Shown: positions 1-4,773 of the stretch, piece by piece
Position numbering within the stretch: the stretch's first letter is position 1
Layout of the letters: each line of letters begins with the position of its first letter
Assembly: GCA_050699815.1 (NCBI GenBank)
Contig: JBOHFT010000237.1
Span: 1-5,981 of the forward strand
Reading direction: 5' to 3'
Length of the DNA stretch: 5,981 nt
Origin: GCA-003244245 sp050699815
GTDB lineage: Bacteria > Actinomycetota > Actinomycetes > Mycobacteriales > Pseudonocardiaceae
The notes under the pieces: generated by a model
Database searches by the model: none
What the model was told of the DNA's origin: nothing
What the model saw: the letters and a program-made list of their open reading frames with translations, nothing else
Position numbers and translations under genes: made by a program

Positions 1-96
1 CCCCCTATGAGCAGCGCTGGGTTATGTGGAGTGCTGGATTGTTTCCGCTGGTGAGGAGGGCGGCAGCGGTCGAACGCTGCGCATAATTCGGGGCGG
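1..96 (+). repeat. Left arm of the 96-bp inverted repeat
   Basis: Read forwards, this arm matches the reverse complement of 391-486 without gaps. By hand count 74 of the 90 bases from 7 to 96 agree. The outer 20 bases (from ATGAGCAGCG at 7) and the inner 20 (ending TTCGGGGCGG at 96) are identical; the differences lie in the middle. Conserved ends with a diverged centre suggest that the ends are the sites a recombinase recognises. Confidence 0.85.
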
Positions 97-153
97 ATTC
101 TGATCACGCGGCTCGGCGTGGTGCCGGACCTTCGTGATTGGAGGTCAGCTGCG

Positions 154-303
154 ATGGTGGCTGTGTCCGAACTGGCGTTTGGCTTGGATGCCGAGTTGGT
201 GCGCCTGGGCTGCAAGGCCTCGACGATGGCGTGGTATCAGGGCTGCTGGCGCCGCCTGCAGAGGTTCTTCGCATCCCGTGGGGTGCAGGAGTTTTCGCTG
301 GAC
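154..303 (+). pseudogene. Tyrosine recombinase/integrase, N-terminal fragment
   Basis: ATG at 154 is preceded by GGAGGT (140-145) at a good distance and is preferred over GTG 118. About 50 residues look native: MVAVSELAFGLDAELVRLGC, then STMAWYQGCWRRLQRFFASRG and EFSLD. A predicted helix with a Tx3Y..CWRRLQRFF pattern resembles the SAM-like core-binding N-terminal domain of tyrosine recombinases, which grips DNA before catalysis. After the Asp at 301-303 the frame turns into Arg/His/Pro-rich missense and runs to a stop at 463-465. The catalytic domain (the R..HxxR..Y residues) is absent, so it cannot catalyse recombination. The family call rests on this short N-terminus only. Confidence 0.55.
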
Positions 304-385
304 CGCCTACACCGGCATCGTCACCACCGACCTACCCGAATGGAACCAAAACCCCGAACTGCCCAACTGGCTCGCCGACCTCTAA
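302..385 (+). pseudogene. Short C-terminal coding tail of an unidentified protein
   Basis: In a different frame from the recombinase fragment, about 27 codons read TAYTGIVTTDLPEW, then NQNPELPNWLADL and TAA (383-385). Codons end mostly in C or G and the composition is protein-like, unlike the Arg/His-rich reading in the recombinase frame. It probably preserves the natural C-terminus of another gene of the parent element, brought next to the recombinase start by an internal deletion near 301-305. I do not recognise the protein. Confidence 0.35.
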
Positions 386-390
386 CCAGC

Positions 391-486
391 CCGCCCCGAA
401 TTATGCGCAGCGCCTGGTCGCCGCCACGGCCCCCACCAGCGGCAACCGTCGAGCACTGCACATAACCCAGCGCTGCTCATAGGGCG
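391..486 (-). repeat. Right arm of the 96-bp inverted repeat
   Basis: This is the reverse-complement partner of 1-96. It begins with CCGCCCCGAATTATGCGCAG and ends with the CATAGGGCG stretch. The TTA at 401-403 supplies the stop codon of the truncated maturase read on the minus strand, so the repeat directly shapes the broken gene's end. Confidence 0.85.
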
Positions 487-488
487 GG

Positions 489-508
489 TTATGCGCAGCT
501 GCGCATAA
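489..508. repeat. Perfect 20-bp palindrome at the cassette edge
   Basis: TTATGCGCAGCTGCGCATAA is a perfect inverted repeat. Its half-site TTATGYGSAG recurs at 22-31, 79-88 (inverted), 401-410 and 455-464 (inverted). Two inverted arms of about 10 bp are the layout of a tyrosine-recombinase crossover site, so this may be the recombination core. That role is inference; the symmetry and the repeats are directly visible. Confidence 0.7.
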
Positions 509-1860
509 GCCCCCTTGCGGAGTGCCGGTGTGGGTGTTCTCATACTCTCCGAGTTCAGTCATGATCCCGGATTTCAGGAACGCTTTCACCAGTGCCAGGA
601 CGCGTTTGTCCTTGACTCGTAGTCGCACCCGGTCCATCAACGCCGGGTGCGATATTTCATCAAAGCACGCCGCGATGTCAGCGTCCAGCACCCACTCATA
701 GCCGCGGGTGCCATAAAACTGGATCTCGGCGATTGCGTCCTGCGCACGCCGCATGGGCCGGAACCCGTATGAGACCGGCTCGAAATCAGCCTCGAAAATA
801 GGTTCCAGCACCAGCTTCAGCGCAGCCTGCACGACCCGATCCGCGACTGTGGGAATCCCCAGCCGACGGACTTTCCCCGATCCACCCGGTTTGGGGATCT
901 TCCGCTCCCGCACCGGCAGCGGCCGGAACGTGCCCGCCTTCAAGCTGGCACGCAGGTCGTCCAGGAAACCCGGAACGCCAATCCGCTCCTCGACGTCGGC
1001 GGCGGTCAGGCCGTCGACGCCCGCAGTGCGGGCGCCTCGGTTGCCCGCGACCCGGTCAAACGCCACCACCAGCGTTGCCGGGTCACACACGAAGTTGAAC
1101 AGGTCGCCGAAACGACGGCCAGGATCGGCCACCGCCCAACGGTGAAGCTTGGCCTGCATCTCCGATACCCGCCGAAACGACCCCATCGGGACTCCTTCAG
1201 GCGGAGCACCACCATCCAGCGGTGCGTCTTCCGGCATTGCAGAATCCGTCCCTTCTCGATATCGCTGCCGCCCTTCCCCATGCGCGCGGGCTTTCCCCGG
1301 CTCGGAGTACTACGGCGACTCCGCCCCACCCGAACCGTTCAGCAGTCGATGTGCCTATCCCACAAGGGCCGACCGGATGCCGGCACCCTCGCAGGAACTG
1401 AGATCGGGTGGTTCCCGTGTTCACTGTGATTCGCTCGATGGAGGAGGAGCCCGGCTGTGTCCCAGCGACCTCGTCATGAGTACGCCGCAGACATTCCCCA
1501 TGACCCACCCGAGCAACTCCTTAGACATCGCCCGAGAAGTTCTCGCCGCAACCGTAAACAGCGAGACGCGCCGCGCCCGACCCAGATCCACCAGGTTTCG
1601 AGTCGGTGTCAAGGTTGAAGGACGTAACAACGCCGGTTCCTCACGTACTCCTCTCCACCACGCTCGCCGAACCCGCATCATCTGGCAGTACTGACACGTC
1701 CCGGCTTTGTCAGGGCTGCTCCCACCCTCCCCGGCATCACCCGGATCCGGCTGCCCTCAGCTCCGCGAGCCTGCTGCGACAGGCCCCCGGTGGCGGTCTC
1801 TCACCCCCACTCGAACCGACAGCGCCTCACGGCGCAAACCGTTCACTTGACAGACCCTTC
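509..1860 (-). mobile_element. Group II intron, 5' portion (domains I-IV), 3' end missing
   Basis: The minus strand carries group II intron RNA followed by its maturase gene. About 600 nt upstream of the maturase start resemble domains I-III of actinobacterial group II introns as I remember them, including a GCGCC-GTGA-GGCGC hairpin with a GNRA loop (1822-1835). The block at 1287-1322 (GGAGTCGCCGTAGTACTCCG, then GCCGGGGAAAGCCCG) resembles the start of domain IV. The exact 5' end was not found: no clear GTGYG is seen, so about 1845-1880 is estimated from the usual distance to the maturase. Domains V and VI and the 3' splice site are not in the window. The intron is interrupted at 508/509 by the inverted-repeat cassette and cannot splice in cis as it stands. 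Confidence 0.75.
1192..1197 (-). promoter_or_regulatory. Ribosome binding site for the shorter maturase start
   Basis: On the minus strand AAGGAG lies 5 nt upstream of ATG 1186 (protein beginning MGSFRRVSEM). This is a better fit than the GAAGGGA about 11 nt ahead of ATG 1237. The shorter start also sits closer to the conserved QAKLHRW segment with which these maturases commonly begin. Confidence 0.55.
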
Positions 1861-1982
1861 GCAGTGCGTGCCGTCGGCGAGGGGCAGGAACAGGTTCGCG
1901 CCGCGGCGGTTGCCCCGGAGGCAGGATCGATGATCGAGGCGGACGTCGCGTCGATCAGCGCCAGGCCCGAGCGGCCGGTTCG
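1861..1982. other. Flank of the group II intron, no gene assigned
   Basis: This stretch lies between the estimated intron 5' end and the regulator gene and would be the 5' exon flank of the intron on the minus strand. It is open in more than one frame: on the plus strand a reading with FAVRAVGEGQEQVRAAAVAP ends at TGA 1984-1986, and on the minus strand one reads NLFLPLADGTHCEGSVK before a stop. I recognise neither and see no ribosome binding site, so no gene is called. Confidence 0.3.
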
Positions 1983-2033
1983 GTGATCACTTTGACGGGG
2001 CCGCACGCTAGGGTGCTTCCGGTTACACCTACC

Positions 2034-2040
2034 GAGGAGG
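2034..2040 (+). promoter_or_regulatory. Ribosome binding site fixing the first regulator's start
   Basis: GAGGAGG sits 8 nt before GTG 2049 and 11 nt before GTG 2052, but only 2 nt before GTG 2043. It therefore selects 2049 (or 2052) over the longer reading from GTG 1983, which has no Shine-Dalgarno sequence. Confidence 0.65.
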
Positions 2041-2048
2041 CGGTGCTC

Positions 2049-3392
2049 GTGGTGAGCGACGGAGTCACACCCCAGTGGTACGAGCGCCCCGAGGCGCGGG
2101 CCGCGCTGGCTGCCCGCGATGTCGGTGTGGTGTACCGGCTGCTGCAGCGCTATGGGGTCAGTCAGCGGGAGATCGCCCGGCGCACTGGGCAGTCCCAGTC
2201 CGAGGTGTCGGAGATCCTCAAGGGCCGCCGGGTGCGGGATGTGACGGTGCTGGAGCGGATCGCCGACGGGCTGGAGGTGCCCCGGGCAGCCATGCGCGTT
2301 TCGGGTGGCCCCGAGGGCGCCTACCCTGGTAAGGACGCGGTCACCGAGTCCCCGGAGGAGGTGGCGGAGATGTACCGCCGGGTGCTGCTGGCCGGCGCCG
2401 GGGTGGCCTTAGGCGCCCGGCCGGTGGACCGGCTGGGCGAGCTGCTGGCGCTGCCCGCGCCGGAGCCGCTGCCCTCCCGGATCGACTGGGTGCAGGTGGC
2501 GCGGGTGCGGGACCTGACCCGGCGGCTCGGCGCAGCTGGCATCCCGAACAGGCCCGACCTTGGCGACCCGGTGGTGCTCAGCGCCACCGCCGGGTGGGCC
2601 GAGCGGCTGCTGGGTGTGTCGGGTGCCGGGCCGGTCAAGCAAGCGCTGCTGGTGGCGGTGGCCGAGCTGCACATTGAGGCTGGCTGGGCCGGGTTCGACG
2701 CGGGGCGCGAGGACTGGGCTATGTACCACTTCACGACCGCGCTGAGGCTGGCCATCAGGGCTAAGGATGCCTACCTGCAGGTATATGCCCTGAACTCCGC
2801 TGGGCTGGCCACCCAGGAGCACGGCCACCCCAACGACGGGCTCAAGATGCTCCAGTTCGGGCAGGTCAAGGCGTTGGATATCCCCGACGGCGAGCAGCGC
2901 GCGGTGGTGGTCGGGTCAATCGGGCGGGCGGCGGTGGAGGCGTGCGGGCGGGCGGACGCCGCGACCGCCCTGGCTGATCTCGGGGACCTGGCCGCCGCCG
3001 AGCGCGAGATGGCGATAGCGCGGGGGCTGTGGTTGCCCACCCGCGCCGACCCTTTCGGTGACCTGGACTGTCCTGCTGCGCTGCTGGCGCTGCGCCGGGG
3101 GCGGCTGGAGGTCGCAGAACAGCTCGCGGCGGCGTCGGTGCGCCGCTGGGAGGGCATCAGCCAGGTCGGCCACGCCCGGTCCGGCATCGTGGTGGCCACG
3201 GTCTATGTCCAGGCCGGGGAGCCCCGCGGTCTGCCGCTGGCCCACGGCGCGATCACCACCGTGACCAAGCTGCGCTCAGTCCGCGCCCGCCGGCGGCTCG
3301 AGCCGCTGGCCACCGCACTGGAGGCCCGGCCAGGCAGCGACGCGCGAGACCTCGCCCGGACGGCCCGGAAAGTCGTCACAGCACGGGCGTGA
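2049..3392 (+). CDS. HTH transcriptional regulator with TPR-like C-terminus
   Basis: A cytosolic DNA-binding regulator of about 447 residues, of a type abundant in Actinobacteria. From GTG 2049, residues about 8-80 form the DNA-binding part: WYERPEARAALAARDVG, then the HTH GVSQREIARRTGQSQSEVSE (about 36-55) and LERIADGLEVPRAAM. A linker with RRVLLAGAGVALGARP (about 115-130) leads into an all-helical Ala/Leu/Arg-rich domain with repeat-like segments (ELHIEAGWAGFDAG, GHPNDGLKMLQFGQ, RRLEPLATALEARPG) ending DLARTARKVVTARA. Such domains usually bind a peptide, protein or small ligand and control the HTH; the ligand here is unknown. An in-frame reading starts at GTG 1983, but the Shine-Dalgarno at 2034-2040 favours 2049. 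The gene looks intact and is homologous to the regulator on the opposite strand at the right edge. Confidence 0.85.
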   Translation: MVSDGVTPQWYERPEARAALAARDVGVVYRLLQRYGVSQREIARRTGQSQSEVSEILKGRRVRDVTVLERIADGLEVPRAAMRVSGGPEGAYPGKDAVTESPEEVAEMYRRVLLAGAGVALGARPVDRLGELLALPAPEPLPSRIDWVQVARVRDLTRRLGAAGIPNRPDLGDPVVLSATAGWAERLLGVSGAGPVKQALLVAVAELHIEAGWAGFDAGREDWAMYHFTTALRLAIRAKDAYLQVYALNSAGLATQEHGHPNDGLKMLQFGQVKALDIPDGEQRAVVVGSIGRAAVEACGRADAATALADLGDLAAAEREMAIARGLWLPTRADPFGDLDCPAALLALRRGRLEVAEQLAAASVRRWEGISQVGHARSGIVVATVYVQAGEPRGLPLAHGAITTVTKLRSVRARRRLEPLATALEARPGSDARDLARTARKVVTARA

Positions 3393-3643
3393 CCGGCCAT
3401 GCAGCACGCTGGAGCACCACCGGGTCGTCCGACGCGCCGCCGAACTGCTCACCGGGCGGGACCCTCCCTGTGACGAGCCTGCGCTGGGTTGGATGTCGGC
3501 GATGAGGTAGCCGTCCTTGTCGGGCTGTGTCTGCAGGGTGCGGCGACCGAGCTGCGGGCCAGGTGACGTGACTGAGGTGGAGCCCGGACCCGCAACGCAG
3601 CAGTGTGCCCCCGACGCCAGCACAGCCGATACTGGTAAGCCGT
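3393..3643. other. Intergenic stretch with no clear gene
   Basis: No convincing gene, terminator or repeat is seen between the regulator and the chimeric frame. A minus-strand segment (3486-3548) reads GRRTLQTQPDKDGYLIADI with almost entirely GC-ending codons and may be a relic of a lost gene. GATACT at 3628-3633 could be a -10 box for the downstream gene, but no good -35 accompanies it. Confidence 0.4.
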
Positions 3644-3653
3644 GGAGGTGATC
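3644..3653 (+). promoter_or_regulatory. Full-length Shine-Dalgarno before the chimeric gene
   Basis: GGAGGTGATC is an uninterrupted complement of the 16S rRNA 3' end, more complete than usual. It ends 9 nt before ATG 3663 (14 nt from the GGAGG core, slightly long). It overlaps the alternative GTG codons at 3642 and 3648, which therefore cannot use it, so ATG 3663 is preferred. Confidence 0.65.
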
Positions 3654-3662
3654 GGCCCTGCC

Positions 3663-4685
3663 ATGGACGGCACATCAGGTACTACGGGTGAGCAGGCTGG
3701 GGCTGAGTTGCGCCGTCTGCGTCACGACCGGGGCTGGTCGTTGGCGGAGATGGCTCGTAAGGTGCCGTACAGTAAGAGTTATCTGAGCAAACTGGAGACG
3801 GGGGCGAAGCGGTTCACCCCGGATATCGCGCGGTGTCTTGATGAGGCGCTGGGCACCGGTGGTGCGCTGGCCGCGGTCCTGGCCACCGCGGAAAGCCCGG
3901 TGCTGGCGGATGATGACCGTGCGGTGGCCGGTTGCCCGTATCCGGGGCTGGCTGCGTTTGGTCCTGATCAGGCCCGGTGGTTTTTTGGGCAGCGGGTGCT
4001 GGAGATCGGCGCGGCCACCGGCATCAACGCGGCCCTGCTGGCCGAACTCGCCGGCCCGACCGGCACGGTCGTCACCATCGAACTCGACGACGACCTCGCC
4101 GCCGGAGCCGCCAAGAGCCTGGAAACGGCCGGCTACCCCCAGGTGAAGGTTATCTGCGGCGACGGGGCGCTCGGCCACCCCGGCCACGCCCCCTACGAGC
4201 GGATCATCGTCACCGCCGAGGCGTGGGACCTCGTCCCCGCCTGGTGGGACCAGCTCACCGTCGGCGGCCGGCTCGTGGTGCCGCTGCGCCTGCACGGCAG
4301 CGGCCTCACCAGGGCTATCGCCTTCGACCTGCACCAGCCCGACCAGATGGTCAGCACCTCGGCGGTTGTCTGCGGCTTCGTCCCCCTGCGCGGAGCCGCC
4401 GGACACGCCGAACACCATGTGCGTCTCGCCGACGACGTCGTCCTCAAACTCGACGCTGCCGACCTGCCCGACCACGCCGCGCTCGCCCACACCCTCACCC
4501 ACCCCGCGCAGCAGTCGGCCACAGCGACGGATGTGACAGAAGCGGCAGGTGATGATGCCCTCACATACCTGGCGAGCGCGTTTGCGCTGGTCAGAGGCGG
4601 AGCCGCCGCGGGGAATCGAACCCCGGACCTGCTCATTACGAGTCATCCCACGGTGCCACTCCGCCAGCACCCACAACGGCGGTGA
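3663..4685 (+). CDS. Chimeric XRE HTH / nSTAND1 stub / FxLD-system-type methyltransferase
   Basis: From ATG 3663 (340 aa) three unrelated parts share one frame. Residues about 13-65 are an XRE HTH (AELRRLRHDRGWSLAEMARK, SKSYLSKLETG). Residues about 84-110 (CPYPGLAAFGPDQARWFFG) match the segment just before the P-loop in actinobacterial XRE-nSTAND1 NTPases, but the NTPase itself is absent. From about 111 a SAM-dependent methyltransferase of the protein-isoaspartate methyltransferase type begins at motif I (RVLEIGAATG), followed by TVVTIELDDD, the YERIIVTAEAWDLVPAWWDQ motif, GGRLVVPLRLHG and CGFVPLRGA. This most resembles FxLD-system methyltransferases (FxlM), linked to FxLD lanthipeptide clusters. 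The methyltransferase lacks its N-terminal region, and similarity fades after about 4514. The last ~28 residues translate the tRNA att scar. Activity is doubtful; it could be a DNA-binding relic or a pseudogene. No FxLD precursor is seen nearby. Confidence 0.7.
   Translation: MDGTSGTTGEQAGAELRRLRHDRGWSLAEMARKVPYSKSYLSKLETGAKRFTPDIARCLDEALGTGGALAAVLATAESPVLADDDRAVAGCPYPGLAAFGPDQARWFFGQRVLEIGAATGINAALLAELAGPTGTVVTIELDDDLAAGAAKSLETAGYPQVKVICGDGALGHPGHAPYERIIVTAEAWDLVPAWWDQLTVGGRLVVPLRLHGSGLTRAIAFDLHQPDQMVSTSAVVCGFVPLRGAAGHAEHHVRLADDVVLKLDAADLPDHAALAHTLTHPAQQSATATDVTEAAGDDALTYLASAFALVRGGAAAGNRTPDLLITSHPTVPLRQHPQRR
4599..4642 (-). repeat. tRNA-Thr(CGT) 3'-half, probable att site scar
   Basis: On the minus strand the segment from 4642 to 4599 reads anticodon loop CTCGTAA, 3' anticodon strand TGAGC, variable loop, T-arm CGGGG-TTCGATT-CCCCG, acceptor strand CGGCGGC and discriminator T, then CC. 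The 5' half is wrong: the partner of TGAGC should be GCTCA but is GATGA, and no proper D-arm is present. An intact 3' half starting at the anticodon loop is what integration of tRNA-targeting elements leaves as attL or attR. No second copy was found in the window, so the other end lies outside. It is not called as a functional tRNA. Confidence 0.7.
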
Positions 4686-4710
4686 CCTGTGCGGGCAGTG
4701 CATCAACGTC

Positions 4711-4724
4711 CGTGGACGTCCACG
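4711..4724. repeat. Perfect 14-bp palindrome
   Basis: CGTGGACGTCCACG is a perfect inverted repeat between the att scar and the 3' end of the minus-strand regulator. There is no T-run on either side, so it is not a typical intrinsic terminator. It could be a protein-binding site or arise by chance in GC-rich DNA. Confidence 0.4.
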
Positions 4725-4773
4725 CGGATGCGGGGGCGTTGTCACTCAGTTAGCCTCCTGGCGTCCAGAGCCG

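Larger units (their letters stand above)
1..508. mobile_element. Miniature inverted-repeat element carrying a recombinase remnant
   Basis: A cassette of about 500 bp is bounded by imperfect 96-bp inverted repeats (1-96 and 391-486). It has an additional perfect palindrome at its right edge (489-508). Inside lie only the start of a tyrosine-recombinase-like gene and a short unrelated coding tail, so it cannot move by itself. It interrupts the maturase gene of a group II intron. CCCCC occurs at both edges (1-5 and 510-514), which fits insertion at a short C-run, although position 1 is also the window edge. I infer an internal-deletion derivative of a larger element with tyrosine recombinases; the family is not identified. 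Alternatively it may be a recombination-site cluster rather than a classical insertion sequence. Confidence 0.55.
401..1237 (-). pseudogene. ltrA: Group II intron reverse transcriptase/maturase, truncated
   Basis: The intact enzyme copies intron RNA into DNA during retrohoming and assists splicing. Numbering from the ATG at 1237, visible blocks are RT0 (GNRGARTAGVDG, 65-76), RT1 (PKPGGSGKVRRLGIPTVADR, 116-135), RT2 (YGFRP, 157-161), RT3 with catalytic Asp in LDADIAACFD (184-193) and the RT4 motif GTPQGG (238-243). Directly after TPQGG the native ILSPLLAN-type continuation is replaced by cassette sequence, giving about 35 missense residues to TAA at 401-403. The YADD catalytic motif, thumb/domain X and any endonuclease domain are missing. 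About 243 native residues remain against a usual 420-600, so it is inactive. ATG 1186, 5 nt after AAGGAG, is an equally good or better start. Confidence 0.9.

Noticed and set aside
166..200. FGLD in the recombinase fragment as an FxLD lanthipeptide precursor motif, given the FxLD-type methyltransferase nearby.
   Set aside because: It sits in an N-terminal helix of a recombinase-like protein, with no Ser/Thr/Cys-rich core peptide following.
753..1145. Plus-strand open frame of 130 codons.
   Set aside because: It is antisense to the maturase, Arg/Ser/Pro-rich and without family resemblance.
1847..1852. TTGACA -35 box.
   Set aside because: No -10 hexamer lies 16-18 bp downstream, and the site lies near or within intron RNA read on the other strand.
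1983..1986. GTGA overlap between an upstream plus-strand frame and a GTG start, suggesting translational coupling.
   Set aside because: GTG 1983 lacks a Shine-Dalgarno; GAGGAGG at 2034-2040 points to 2049. The upstream frame (1606-1986) mostly runs antisense to the group II intron and resembles no known protein.
1992..2014. Possible promoter: TTGACG (1992-1997) and TAGGGT (2009-2014).
   Set aside because: The spacer is only 11 bp, too short for a standard sigma-70-type promoter, and no better-spaced pair was seen.
3374..3392. Hairpin GTCAC...GTGAC at the end of the first regulator as a terminator.
   Set aside because: Only a 5-bp stem, overlapping the stop codon, without a T-run.
4599..4690. 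A complete tRNA gene starting at ACCGCCG near 4686-4680.
   Set aside because: A six-base acceptor match exists by chance, but the anticodon stem has two mismatches and the D-arm does not fit a cloverleaf.
3675..4745. Minus-strand open frame of 356 codons across the chimeric gene.
   Set aside because: Gly/Arg/Val-rich shadow; the plus frame carries recognisable HTH and methyltransferase motifs.
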